18,487 nt of DNA from the NCBI GenBank assembly GCA_002409975.1, contig DHOO01000113.1, positions 1-18,487 of the forward strand. Direction: 5' to 3'. The position numbers were made by a program, and so were the translations under genes. Below are positions 6,371-13,655 of the stretch, in pieces (within the stretch, counting starts at the first letter, position 1; every line of letters starts with the position of its first letter). Source of the DNA: Firmicutes bacterium UBA5388. Lineage in GTDB: Bacteria; Bacillota; UBA4882; UBA10575. The notes under the pieces were generated by a model. The model was not told where the DNA came from. It did not search any database and saw only the letters and a program-made list of their open reading frames with translations.

Positions 6371-6913
6371 ATGTCTCGATTGCGGGAAAAATATATTAAT
6401 GAAGTGATACCAGGCTTAAAAAGTCGTTTTGGTTATAAAAATATAATGCAGATTCCCCGACTTGAAAAAGTTGTAATTAATATGGGTGTGGGGGAAGCAA
6501 CGCAAGACGCCAAAGTAATGGACGCTGCAGTTAATGATTTAGCGTTGATCTCCGGTCAGAAGCCAGTCGTAACTAAGGCTAAAAAATCAATTGCCGCTTT
6601 CAAGGTGAGGGCGGGGATGTCCGTTGGCTGTAAGGTAACATTGCGCGGAGAAAGAATGTATGAGTTTCTTGATAAACTTTTCAATGTCACCCTTCCTCGG
6701 ATCCGTGACTTTAGAGGTGTTTCTCCTCAGTCTTTTGATGGGCGTGGTAATTATAACTTAGGTCTTAAGGAACAGCTAATCTTCCCCGAAATTAATTATG
6801 ATAAGATCGATAAGGTTCGTGGGATGGATGTGGTGATTGTCACCACGGCTAAGAATGATGAAGAAGGTTTAGAGTTATTAAAACTCCTGGGTATGCCTTT
6901 TAGGGCGTCCTAA
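6371..6913 (+). CDS. rplE: Ribosomal protein L5
   Basis: L5 belongs to the 5S rRNP of the central protuberance and contacts P-site tRNA. The ATG at 6371 is 8 bases after GGAGG (6358-6362). A GTG at 6362 overlaps that site and is rejected. The 180-residue product starts MSRLREKYINEVIPGL, has the conserved IPRLEKVVINMGVGEA block (30-45), KPVVTKAKKSIAAFKVR, and DFRGVSPQSFDGRGNYNLGLKEQLIFPEI. Length and motifs are standard. The 126-base spacer before it holds the hairpin at 6242-6304 and a second weak one near 6315-6352. Confidence 0.98.
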   Translation: MSRLREKYINEVIPGLKSRFGYKNIMQIPRLEKVVINMGVGEATQDAKVMDAAVNDLALISGQKPVVTKAKKSIAAFKVRAGMSVGCKVTLRGERMYEFLDKLFNVTLPRIRDFRGVSPQSFDGRGNYNLGLKEQLIFPEINYDKIDKVRGMDVVIVTTAKNDEEGLELLKLLGMPFRAS

Positions 6914-6930
6914 GCGAAGGAGGTTAAACA

Positions 6931-7116
6931 ATGGCCAAAAAATCTATGATCTTAAAAGCAAATCGTAAACCCAAATTTCCAGTGCGGGCTTACAACAGAT
7001 GTAAAGTCTGTGGGCGTCCCCGTGCTTATATGCGGAAATTTCAGCTTTGCCGTATTTGTTTCCGAAATCTGGCTCACCGTGGCGAGATTCCCGGTGTTGT
7101 AAAAGCCAGCTGGTAA
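6931..7116 (+). CDS. rpsN: Ribosomal protein S14, zinc-binding type
   Basis: This is the short, zinc-dependent S14 (type Z) of the 30S head. The 61-residue product has CxxC pairs at C24/C27 and C40/C43, the zinc ribbon, with the conserved block NRCKVCGRPRAYMRKFQLCRIC. It also has the C-terminal FRNLAHRGEIPGVVKASW that packs near S3 and S10. The ribosome binding site is AAGGAGG. Firmicutes often carry a second zinc-free paralogue under Zur control elsewhere. Only the zinc form is seen in this window. Confidence 0.98.
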   Translation: MAKKSMILKANRKPKFPVRAYNRCKVCGRPRAYMRKFQLCRICFRNLAHRGEIPGVVKASW

Positions 7117-7134
7117 GGAAGGAGGTTTGACAAC

Positions 7135-7530
7135 ATGGTTGTGACTGACCCAATTGCGGATATGTTAACAAGAATTCGAAATGCCAATATCGTGCGGTCA
7201 AAAAATGTGGAGATTCCAGCTTCGAATATTAAGAAGGAACTGGCTAGGCTCCTCAAAGAAGAAGGATATATTCAAGATTTTGAGTTTATTGATGATAATA
7301 AACAAGGAATACTCCGTCTACGGTTAAAATTTAATGGCCAAGAACGGATTATTACCGGATTAAAAAGAATAAGTAAACCTGGTTTAAGAGTCTATGCGGA
7401 GAAAGATCAGATCCCAAAAGTGCTTGGGGGACTAGGAATTGCTATTCTTTCTACTTCTAAAGGAATCATGACTGATAAAATTGCGCGCCAGATGGGAATT
7501 GGCGGAGAAGTCCTCTGTTATATCTGGTGA
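7135..7530 (+). CDS. rpsH: Ribosomal protein S8
   Basis: S8 binds 16S helix 21 and organises the central domain of the 30S subunit. The 131-residue product has the usual N-terminus with TDPIADMLTRIRNAN and the helix EIPASNIKKELARLLKEEGYI. It also has RISKPGLRVYA and the C-terminal STSKGIMTDKIARQMGIGGEVLCYIW that holds the rRNA-contacting STSKG turn. An AAGGAGG site is 9 bases from the ATG. It is followed by a 188-base spacer, long for this cluster, that contains the second heptamer repeat. Confidence 0.98.
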   Translation: MVVTDPIADMLTRIRNANIVRSKNVEIPASNIKKELARLLKEEGYIQDFEFIDDNKQGILRLRLKFNGQERIITGLKRISKPGLRVYAEKDQIPKVLGGLGIAILSTSKGIMTDKIARQMGIGGEVLCYIW

Positions 7531-7546
7531 GTTGATAAGATTTAAT

Positions 7547-7665
7547 TTCCACTTAGCCCTAGTAAAAAAAACATGTAATTAGTCATGAACGAAAAGCATC
7601 GAAGTGTTCGTAAGTGGCGAGCGACGAACTATGAGAAGTAGTAAGAGGGTTAATTGAGTGTGGAA
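7547..7665 (+). other. Imperfect inverted repeat spanning the rpsH-rplF spacer
   Basis: TTCCAC (7547-7552) pairs with GTGGAA (7660-7665). After a 6-base bulge on the right arm, TTAGCCCT (7553-7560) pairs with AGGGTTAA (7646-7653), with one G-U pair. This gives a 14 bp imperfect stem enclosing about 85 bases that include heptamer copy B. It may be a folded leader for rplF, the remains of a small inserted element, or chance. No terminator-like T-tract is present. Confidence 0.35.
7620..7639 (+). repeat. Degenerate heptamer repeat, copy B
   Basis: The 20 bases from 7620 (AGCGACGAACTATGAGAAGT) match copy A at 554-573 at 15 of 20 positions and have the same 7-base periodicity (GCGAGCG, ACGAACT, ATGAGAA). 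It is in the same orientation as copy A and sits within the larger inverted repeat of the rpsH-rplF spacer. Confidence 0.5.
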
Positions 7666-7718
7666 TGATCAGCAGCTTAATTCTAAATACCGGTTTCTTT
7701 TGAATGGGGGTGTAAATT

Positions 7719-8264
7719 GTGTCAAGAATTGGTCTACAGCCGATTACTATTCCGACCGGAGTTGAACTTAAAATCGATGGTAATACTGTACGGGTTAAAG
7801 GTCCTAAAGGAGAATTGCAACAAGAGATTCCGGAGGGAATCAAGGTAGTACAGGAAGAGAAGACAATAAAGATTGAGAGACCAAATGAAGAAAAATACTA
7901 TAAATCTTTACACGGGTTAACCAGGAGTTTGGTTGCTAATATGGTTGAAGGGGTAACTACCGGGTTCTCTAAAACTTTGGAGATTAACGGTGTTGGTTAT
8001 CGCGCAGCTAAACAAGGTAATAAACTGGTGCTTACCATCGGTTACTCTCACCCAGTAGAGTTTGACGCCATTCCTGGGATTGAAATAGAAGTGCCTGCGC
8101 CCAACAAGATTGTGGTTAAAGGTATTGACAAACAACAAGTTGGGCAGATAGCCGCTGAAATCCGGAGTGCGCGTGAGCCTGAACCTTATAAAGGTAAAGG
8201 TATTAAATATGAAACCGAAGTAATTCGTAGAAAAGCCGGTAAAGCCGGTAAAGTCGGGAAATAA
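7719..8264 (+). CDS. rplF: Ribosomal protein L6
   Basis: L6 lies near the GTPase-associated centre of the 50S subunit and is needed for late assembly. GTG at 7719 is the start, 8-10 bases after a TGGGGGTG site. The 181-residue product starts MSRIGLQPITIPTGVEL, has the two L6 fold repeats (about 1-80 and 81-160), the motif LHGLTRSLVANMVEGVTTGF (64-83), and ends with EPYKGKGIKYETEVIRRKAGKAGKVGK. The last residues are encoded by three near-perfect copies of a 9-base unit (8232-8258, AAAGCCGGT), so the basic tail appears to have grown by local duplication. Confidence 0.98.
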   Translation: MSRIGLQPITIPTGVELKIDGNTVRVKGPKGELQQEIPEGIKVVQEEKTIKIERPNEEKYYKSLHGLTRSLVANMVEGVTTGFSKTLEINGVGYRAAKQGNKLVLTIGYSHPVEFDAIPGIEIEVPAPNKIVVKGIDKQQVGQIAAEIRSAREPEPYKGKGIKYETEVIRRKAGKAGKVGK

Positions 8265-8287
8265 TCCGCAGAAAGGAGTGGAAATTG

Positions 8288-8659
8288 GTGTTTAAAAGAG
8301 CTAATCGCAAGGAAGCTCGCGCCAGACGTCATGTCCGGCTGCGGAAGGAGTTATCCGGTACAAGTGAACGTCCGAGGTTATCGGTATTTAAAAGCCTTCA
8401 CCATATTTATGCGCAAATCATCGACGATGTACAGGGAAAAACCCTTCTTTCCGCTTCGACCCTCGATCCTGAAATCCGGAAAGAGGTCAAGGGTTATGGA
8501 GGTAATATTGAAAGCGCGAAAATTATTGGTAAAATTATTGCGCAAAGGGCTCAGGTACAAGGAATCAAACAAGTGGTCTTTGACCGCGGCGGCCATATTT
8601 ATCAAGGCAGAATTGCTGCCTTAGCTGAAGCAGCCCGTGAGAACGGTCTAGAGTTTTAA
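8288..8659 (+). CDS. rplR: Ribosomal protein L18
   Basis: L18 binds 5S rRNA and places it in the central protuberance with L5. GTG at 8288 gives MFKRANRKEARARRHVRLRK, which aligns in length with the usual family start, and is 9 bases after AGGAG (8274-8278). A TTG at 8285, 6 bases from the same site, would add one residue and cannot be excluded. The 123-residue product has RPRLSVFKSLHHIYAQIIDD, a KIIAQRA helix, and the C-terminal FDRGGHIYQGRIAALAEAARENGLEF, all typical. Confidence 0.97.
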   Translation: MFKRANRKEARARRHVRLRKELSGTSERPRLSVFKSLHHIYAQIIDDVQGKTLLSASTLDPEIRKEVKGYGGNIESAKIIGKIIAQRAQVQGIKQVVFDRGGHIYQGRIAALAEAARENGLEF

Positions 8660-8675
8660 GTGAAGGAGGGATATG

Positions 8676-9176
8676 ATGAAGCGGATTAACCCAAATGAAT
8701 TGGAGCTCACTGAGCGAGTGGTCTTCATTAATCGTGTGGCCAAGGTGGTCAAAGGCGGTCGTCGTTTTAACTTTAGCGCCTTAATTGTAGTGGGAGATGG
8801 ACAGGGGCATGTGGGAGTTGGGTTAGGGAAAGCAGGTGAAGTTCCTGAGGCGATCCGTAAAGGTGTTGAAGATGCTAAAAAGAAACTCTTTGCCGTGCCA
8901 ATGGTTAGTACCACTATCCCTCATCCGATCGTGGGCCGATTTGGCGCCGGTCGAGTGGTATTAAAACCGGCGGCGCCTGGCACAGGGGTGATTGCTGGTG
9001 GTCCGGTCCGTGCGGTTTTAGAATTAGCCGGAGTTCGTGATATTTTAACCAAATCAATTGGTTCTTCTAATCCCATGAATATGGTTAATGCCACGGTTGC
9101 AGGGTTAAACTCATTGAAACGTGTAGAAGAAGTGGCTCGTCTACGGGGCATACCTGTGGAAAAAGTTCAGGGATAA
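8676..9176 (+). CDS. rpsE: Ribosomal protein S5
   Basis: S5 is a 30S shoulder protein at the mRNA entry channel that affects decoding accuracy. Of two adjacent ATGs, 8676 is preferred (6 bases after GGAGG at 8665-8669, versus 3 for 8673). The 166-residue product has the double-stranded RNA-binding-like N-domain with VVKGGRRFNFSALIVVGDGQGHVG and GLGKAGEVPEAIRKG. Its C-domain contains KPAAPGTGVIAGGPVRAVLELAGV and KSIGSSNPMNMVNAT. The N-terminal extension is short (about 14 residues) before the core. Confidence 0.98.
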   Translation: MKRINPNELELTERVVFINRVAKVVKGGRRFNFSALIVVGDGQGHVGVGLGKAGEVPEAIRKGVEDAKKKLFAVPMVSTTIPHPIVGRFGAGRVVLKPAAPGTGVIAGGPVRAVLELAGVRDILTKSIGSSNPMNMVNATVAGLNSLKRVEEVARLRGIPVEKVQG

Positions 9177-9189
9177 GGGGTGGTGAATG

Positions 9190-9390
9190 ATGCCGAAAAA
9201 AGAGATTATGAAGAAAAACCTTGTTATTACTTGGAAACGGAGCGCCATTGGTCGGAGTGAAGACCAGAAAGCAACCATCGCCGCCCTCGGTCTTCGTCGC
9301 TTACATCAATCGGTAGTTCAACCTAATAATCCGGTAATTCAAGGTATGGTCAAAAAAGTCGAACATCTTGTCGAAGTAACTGAAGAATAG
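9190..9390 (+). CDS. rpmD: Ribosomal protein L30
   Basis: L30 is a small 50S protein of ferredoxin-like fold. The ATG at 9190 (alternative 9187) lies 6 bases after GGGGTGG and gives 66 residues. The family core starts at the third ATG (9208): MKKNLVITWKRSAIGRSEDQ, with LGLRRLHQSVVQPNNPVIQGMVKKVEHLVEV, about 60 residues. The first six residues are therefore a small extension, unless translation begins at 9208, which has no good ribosome binding site. It follows rpsE by 13 bases and precedes rplO by 11. Confidence 0.96.
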   Translation: MPKKEIMKKNLVITWKRSAIGRSEDQKATIAALGLRRLHQSVVQPNNPVIQGMVKKVEHLVEVTEE

Positions 9391-9401
9391 GAGGTGCCAA
9401 G

Positions 9402-9842
9402 ATGAGGCTTGAGGATTTAAGACCTGCATCCGGGTCGAAGGTTACTCGTAAACGGGTAGGGCGGGGTATTGGTTCTGGTTTAGGAAAGACCTCTGGTAAA
9501 GGGCATAAAGGCCAGAAGGCACGCTCCGGTGGGGGAAAAGGTCCAGCTTTTGAAGGAGGGCAAACCCCTCTGCAGCGCCGCTTACCGAAAAGAGGCTTTA
9601 AAAATTTCAATCGGAAAATCTGGGTTGAAATTAACGTGGATCGACTTAATGGCTTTGCCGATGGCACAGAGGTTACTCCCGAACTGTTAGTAACCAATGG
9701 CTTGATTAAAAAAACTGATGATGGGGTGAAGGTTCTAGGCCGAGGAAAACTTGATAAAAAACTTGTTGTTAAGGCGCATGCTTTCAGTGGATCTGCAACA
9801 ACAAAGATCGAGTCAGCCGGTGGAAAAGCTGAGGTGATATAG
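9402..9842 (+). CDS. rplO: Ribosomal protein L15
   Basis: L15 is a late-assembling 50S protein with an extended basic N-terminal half inserted into 23S rRNA and a globular C-terminal half. The 146-residue product has MRLEDLRPASGSKVTRKRVGRG, the glycine/lysine-rich SGKGHKGQKARSGGG (32-46), FEGGQTPLQRRLPKRGFKN (51-69), and the C-terminal AHAFSGSATTKIESAGGKAEVI. The ribosome binding site AGGAGGTG overlaps the rpmD stop. Its TAG stop abuts the secY ATG directly. Confidence 0.98.
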   Translation: MRLEDLRPASGSKVTRKRVGRGIGSGLGKTSGKGHKGQKARSGGGKGPAFEGGQTPLQRRLPKRGFKNFNRKIWVEINVDRLNGFADGTEVTPELLVTNGLIKKTDDGVKVLGRGKLDKKLVVKAHAFSGSATTKIESAGGKAEVI

Positions 9843-11096
9843 ATGTTGGAATCATTAAAAATCGCTTTTAAAATACCCGATCTGCGGAAAAAGTTTTATT
9901 GGACGCTATTTCTACTTGCGATCTTTCGCTTAGGTTCCCATATAGTAGTTCCAGGAATGAAACCTCATAATTTTGGGGAGAATAACATTTTCAACCTCTT
10001 GGATCTTTTTTCAGGAGGCGCCTTAAGCAATATGTCAGTCTTTGCCTTAGGCGTTAACCCTTATATCACCTCATCGATTGTTTTTCAGCTGTTAATGATG
10101 GTCATTCCCAGGCTGCAAGAACTATCTAAAGAAGGCGCGGAAGGCAGGAGAATTATTTCTCGGTATACTAAATATCTCACTATGCTTCTTGCTCTGCTTC
10201 AAGCCTGGGCGATCACGATGGGTTTTCGCCAAGCAATGGTTAATCCCGGCAGCACTGGGTCGTTGATTTCGATTATTATTACGATGACGGCGGGGACAGT
10301 TTTTCTTACTTGGTTGGGAGATATCATTTCTGAACGTGGGATTGGCAATGGTGTTTCTATGTTAATTTTTGCCGGAATTGTCGCTCGTTTTGTTCCTAAT
10401 GCTATTGCTAACATGCAAGCTGTAGGTGAGGGTGGCGTTAGTCTTTTCGGTCTTTTACTCTTTGTCGTTTTGACCGTGGCGATTGTGGCGTTTATTGTTA
10501 TTGTGACCCAGGGTGAAAGAAAAATACCGGTTCAATATGCGAAAAGAGTTGTGGGGCGAAAGATGTATGGTGGACAATCTACTCATCTCCCCCTTCGCGT
10601 TAATCAAGTAAGTGTCATCCCGGTAATTTTTGCTTCTTCGGTCTTGGCTTTCCCGATGACGATAGCTGGTTTTCTGCCAGTGACCAGTGGTGTTTATAAG
10701 TTTATTAACCGTTTTTTCTTTCCTGGAAGAACGATCTATCTGATTATTTACTCCGTTTTTATCTTTCTTTTCACTTATTTCTATACTGCGGTTACTTTTA
10801 ACCCGGTAGAGGTTGCTGATAACCTGAAGAAATATGGCGGTTTTATTCCGGGGATTCGTCCCGGAAGACCAACAGCCGAATATTTAGATAAAGTGTTAAC
10901 CAGAGTTACGACGGCAGGCGCTTTATTCTTAACATTTGTGGCCTTGCTTCCGTATCTTCTTAGTCCGCTAACAGGGATTCAGCAGATCGGGTTTGGAGGA
11001 ACTAGTTTATTGATTGCCGTAGGGGTGGCGATTGACACTATGAAACAGATTGAAGCGCAACTAATTATGCGTCAGTATGAAGGGTTTCTGAAGTAG
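9843..11096 (+). CDS. secY: Preprotein translocase subunit SecY
   Basis: SecY is the protein-conducting pore of the SecYEG translocon in the cytoplasmic membrane. The 417-residue product begins MLESLKIAFKIPDLRKKF and shows about ten hydrophobic segments. The plug/TM2 region is FALGVNPYITSSIVFQLLMMVIP (about 62-84), followed by the cytosolic stretch RLQELSKEGAEGRR. The large C4 and C5 loops include GERKIPVQYAKRVVGRKMYGGQSTHLPLRVN, the SecA and ribosome contact area. It starts immediately after the rplO stop with its ribosome binding site inside rplO. This is the usual spc-operon position and secures membrane-insertion capacity along with ribosomes. Confidence 0.99.
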   Translation: MLESLKIAFKIPDLRKKFYWTLFLLAIFRLGSHIVVPGMKPHNFGENNIFNLLDLFSGGALSNMSVFALGVNPYITSSIVFQLLMMVIPRLQELSKEGAEGRRIISRYTKYLTMLLALLQAWAITMGFRQAMVNPGSTGSLISIIITMTAGTVFLTWLGDIISERGIGNGVSMLIFAGIVARFVPNAIANMQAVGEGGVSLFGLLLFVVLTVAIVAFIVIVTQGERKIPVQYAKRVVGRKMYGGQSTHLPLRVNQVSVIPVIFASSVLAFPMTIAGFLPVTSGVYKFINRFFFPGRTIYLIIYSVFIFLFTYFYTAVTFNPVEVADNLKKYGGFIPGIRPGRPTAEYLDKVLTRVTTAGALFLTFVALLPYLLSPLTGIQQIGFGGTSLLIAVGVAIDTMKQIEAQLIMRQYEGFLK

Positions 11097-11105
11097 GTGA
11101 GTTTG

Positions 11106-11762
11106 ATGAACCTAATACTTTTAGGCCCCCCCGGGGCTGGAAAAGGAACGCAGGCTGAAAAGATTGGGAAAGAGTTTGGTATTCCTCATATCTCTACGGG
11201 AGATATTTTTAGGGAAGCTATTAAGAACCAAACTGCTCTAGGAGAGAAAGCGGAGAAATATATTACTGCCGGCGAATTAGTTCCTGATCAGATCGTAATA
11301 GGGATTGTTGGTGAACGACTGGCACAACCCGATGCTACCAATGGTTTTCTTCTCGATGGTTTTCCCCGAACTCTTCCCCAAGCGAAGGCCTTAGATCAAT
11401 ATTTACAAGCAAACGGGAGAACCTTAACCGCGGTAATAAATATTGATGTAGATTCTAAGCTCCTGATCAGTCGACTTTCCGGACGAAGGATTTGCCAGGA
11501 ATGTGGCGCTGTTTACCATATATTGACGAAAAAAGAGAAGCAAGTAGGGATTTGTGATCTTTGCCGGGGAAAACTGATTCACAGGGAAGATGACTATGAG
11601 GAGACTGTCAAGAAGAGACTTGATGTTTATGTTAAGCAGACCGAACCTTTGATTAAGTATTACCGGAAATCCGGACTTTTACTTCAGGTTAAAGGCGCAC
11701 AGGCGATCTTAGATGTTTACGATGAGATCGTGACGGGTTTACGAAACTGGGTGAGTCCATGA
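11106..11762 (+). CDS. adk: Adenylate kinase, zinc-type long form
   Basis: Adk catalyses AMP + ATP = 2 ADP in the cytosol. The ATG at 11106 gives MNLILLGPPGAGKGTQ, with the P-loop GPPGAGKGT at 7-15, and follows AGGTGA (11095-11100). A GTG at 11097 would add three residues before it. The 218-residue protein has the AMP-binding STGDIFREAI (30-39), DGFPRT (84-89), and a LID domain (about 127-164) with four cysteines C130, C133, C150 and C153. These mark the zinc-bearing Gram-positive form. It overlaps map by four bases (ATGA), so the two are translationally coupled. Confidence 0.99.
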   Translation: MNLILLGPPGAGKGTQAEKIGKEFGIPHISTGDIFREAIKNQTALGEKAEKYITAGELVPDQIVIGIVGERLAQPDATNGFLLDGFPRTLPQAKALDQYLQANGRTLTAVINIDVDSKLLISRLSGRRICQECGAVYHILTKKEKQVGICDLCRGKLIHREDDYEETVKKRLDVYVKQTEPLIKYYRKSGLLLQVKGAQAILDVYDEIVTGLRNWVSP

Positions 11763-12556
11763 TCAGTAGAAAATCCAAGTTTGAAATCGCCCGGATGCGT
11801 AAAGCTGGAGAAATTACCGGCAGAATTTTAAGTCGGGTGGTTTTGGCCATCAAACCAGGTATTACTACTAAAGAATTGGATGATCTGGCGGAGGCGGCAG
11901 TTCAGGAATTTGGGGTTAAACCAGCCTTTAAAGGCTACCAAGGGTTTCCTGCTAGTATTTGTATCTCTGTAAATAATCAAGTAGTGCACGGCATTCCCGG
12001 ACCGCGGAGGTTGGAAACAGGAGACCTTGTGGGGTTAGATTTTGGGGTGGTTTATGAGGGCTATTATGGTGATGCCGCGATCACAGTTGGGGTCGGAGAA
12101 ATTACTTTAAAGCATCAGAAATTGCTGAAGATTACCAGAGAGTCTTTATGGCAGGGTTTGGCAGAAGCTCGGGCAGGTAATCGCTTATCAGCTATTTCGC
12201 GAGCAATTCAGAACCATGTAGAAGAAAACGGCTTCTCGGTCGTCAGGGATTTTGTTGGCCATGGAATCGGTCAATCAATGCATGAAGAACCGCAGGTTCC
12301 TAATTTTGTATCTCCCTTGGGGAGAGGATATGATCCAATTTTAAAACCAGGAATGACTTTAGCTGTTGAACCGATGGTTAATGCCGGAAATTGTCAAGTT
12401 AAAGTAGACCCGGAGGATTGTTGGACCGTAACGACTGCTGATGGTTCATACTCTGCCCATTTTGAGCATACTGTACTGGTGACTGAAGGTGATCCGGTAA
12501 TCTTAACCAAAGTTAATAGCTCAGAAGGGGAAACAGAGGAGCTGGTTCAATGGTAA
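11759..12556 (+). CDS. map: Methionine aminopeptidase, type I
   Basis: Map removes the N-terminal methionine from nascent proteins at the ribosome. The 265-residue product is a pita-bread-fold enzyme with every expected active-site residue visible: H77 in VVHGIPG, and the two-metal ligands D94 (GLDFG), D105 (YYGDAAITV), H168 (FVGHGIG), E204 (AVEPM) and E236 (HFEHTV). H175 in SMHEEP is also conserved. There is no N-terminal zinc-finger extension, so it is the short bacterial class. It overlaps adk by four bases and the following KOW gene by seven. Confidence 0.99.
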   Translation: MISRKSKFEIARMRKAGEITGRILSRVVLAIKPGITTKELDDLAEAAVQEFGVKPAFKGYQGFPASICISVNNQVVHGIPGPRRLETGDLVGLDFGVVYEGYYGDAAITVGVGEITLKHQKLLKITRESLWQGLAEARAGNRLSAISRAIQNHVEENGFSVVRDFVGHGIGQSMHEEPQVPNFVSPLGRGYDPILKPGMTLAVEPMVNAGNCQVKVDPEDCWTVTTADGSYSAHFEHTVLVTEGDPVILTKVNSSEGETEELVQW

Positions 12557-12861
12557 AAATGACTGTCGCCGGACTCCGTTTAGGACAAAAAGTCACTTCT
12601 ACTCAGGGTCGAGATTGCGGGCAAAACTTTCTAATTGTTGGCTTGATAGACGATTATTATGTCTTGGTGGCAGATGGAATTAAACGCTCAATAAAACAAC
12701 CCAAAAAGAAAAGTGTTAAGCACCTTTCAATCTCCCTGTGGGTTGATGAACTGATTGAAAATAAATTGTCTAGTGGTGGCCAAGTAACAGATGAAGAGGT
12801 ATATAGCGCTATCCAGCGTTGGGGAGAAAAAAAAGAGGAAGGAGAGATCAGCCTTGGGTAA
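12550..12861 (+). CDS. KOW-domain RNA-binding protein (L14e/L27e-like), function unproven
   Basis: This small 103-residue basic protein sits between map and infA, where Firmicutes commonly encode an uncharacterised KOW-domain protein resembling archaeal/eukaryotic L14e, L6e and L27e. The first half (about 8-58) reads as an SH3-like KOW unit: GLRLGQKVTSTQGRDCGQNFLIVG, then a short strand YYVLVADG, then a basic tail KRSIKQPKKKSVKHLS. The second half is a helical, charged region ending in KKEEGE. Start ATG 12550 is 7 bases after GAGGAG (12537-12542). It overlaps map by seven bases and infA by eight, so all three are likely translated together. A ribosome or rRNA partner is inferred from context only. 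Confidence 0.88.
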   Translation: MVKMTVAGLRLGQKVTSTQGRDCGQNFLIVGLIDDYYVLVADGIKRSIKQPKKKSVKHLSISLWVDELIENKLSSGGQVTDEEVYSAIQRWGEKKEEGEISLG

Positions 12862-13072
12862 AGATGATATTATTGAAGTGGACGGTACTGTGGTTGAGCC
12901 GTTACCGAATGCGATGTTTCGGGTAGAACTGGCAAATGGGCATAAAGTCTTGGCTCATATTTCCGGGAAGATGAGAATGAATTTTATTAAAATTCTCGCT
13001 GGAGACCGGGTGATGGTAGAATTATCACCATATGATTTAACCCGTGGCCGAATTATTTATCGTTACAAATAA
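12854..13072 (+). CDS. infA: Translation initiation factor IF-1
   Basis: IF-1 occupies the 30S A site during initiation and assists IF-2 and IF-3. The TTG at 12854 gives MGKDDIIEVDGTVVEPLPNAMFRVEL, the family N-terminus. It is 9 bases after AAGGAG (12839-12844). The 72-residue length and the S1/OB fold with HKVLAHISGKMRMNFIKILAGDRVMVELSPYDLTRGRI are standard. The start overlaps the end of the KOW gene by eight bases. An in-frame ATG at 12791 would add 21 residues encoded inside the upstream gene and is rejected. Confidence 0.98.
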   Translation: MGKDDIIEVDGTVVEPLPNAMFRVELANGHKVLAHISGKMRMNFIKILAGDRVMVELSPYDLTRGRIIYRYK

Positions 13073-13139
13073 ATTTCCTTCTTTGTTCTTCCGCGCTTAA
13101 TGGGTAGTTATTTAATTTGCATATGTGAGGAGGTACACC

Positions 13140-13253
13140 ATGAAAGTTGCTCCGTCAGTTAAACCAATTTGCGAACATTGTAAGATCATTCGCCGTAAAG
13201 GGCGTGTGATGGTGATTTGTATTAATCCAAAGCACAAGCAGAAACAGGGTTAA
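13140..13253 (+). CDS. rpmJ: Ribosomal protein L36, zinc-type
   Basis: This 37-residue protein is the smallest r-protein and binds domain V/VI junctions of 23S rRNA late in 50S assembly. The sequence begins MKVAPSVKPICEHCKIIRRK and ends HKQKQG. The zinc ligands C11, C14, C27 and H32 are all present, so it is the zinc-binding form. The ATG at 13140 follows GAGGAGG at 13127-13133. It lies 67 bases after infA and 15 before rpsM, its usual place at the head of the alpha cluster. Confidence 0.98.
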   Translation: MKVAPSVKPICEHCKIIRRKGRVMVICINPKHKQKQG

Positions 13254-13268
13254 AGGAGGGGAAAAAGA

Positions 13269-13640
13269 TTGGCTCGAATTGCCGGTGTTGATCTACCAAG
13301 GGATAAACGACTGGAAGTTGCTTTGACTTATATTTATGGTATTGGTTCATCTATCTCTCGTGAACTCTTGAAGAAGACTGGGATTAATCCAGATACAAGA
13401 GTTAGAGATTTAACCGAAGATGAAATTTCTAAACTGCGTGAGGTTATTGACCATGAATATAAAGTTGAAGGTGACCTCCGACGAGAAGAAAACATGAATA
13501 TTAAACGGCTGATTGAAATTGGAAGTTACCGTGGTCTTAGACACCGTCGGGGTTTACCTGTTCGTGGGCAACGAACTAAAACTAATGCTCGGACAAGAAA
13601 AGGTCCGATTAAGACTGTTGGACGTAAAAAGAAGGCATAA
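13269..13640 (+). CDS. rpsM: Ribosomal protein S13
   Basis: S13 lies at the top of the 30S head, touches P-site tRNA with its basic tail, and forms an intersubunit bridge with L5. TTG at 13269 is the start, 9 bases after AGGAGG (13254-13259), and gives MARIAGVDLPRDKRLEVALTYIYGIG. The 123-residue product has the helix-two-turn-helix region GIGSSISRELLKKTGI, IKRLIEIGSYRGLRHRRGLPVRGQRTKTNARTRKG, and a lysine-rich C-terminus. The TTG start is unusual for a core protein but clear from the binding site. Confidence 0.98.
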   Translation: MARIAGVDLPRDKRLEVALTYIYGIGSSISRELLKKTGINPDTRVRDLTEDEISKLREVIDHEYKVEGDLRREENMNIKRLIEIGSYRGLRHRRGLPVRGQRTKTNARTRKGPIKTVGRKKKA

Positions 13641-13655
13641 GGGAGGGATATTTAG

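Noticed and set aside
7585..7641. Small open frame of 18 codons in the rpsH-rplF spacer
   Set aside because: It has no ribosome binding site, is very short, and is largely made of the heptamer repeat.
12791..12853. Longer IF-1 start at ATG 12791
   Set aside because: It would add 21 residues encoded inside the KOW gene; the TTG at 12854 has a good ribosome binding site and gives the family N-terminus.
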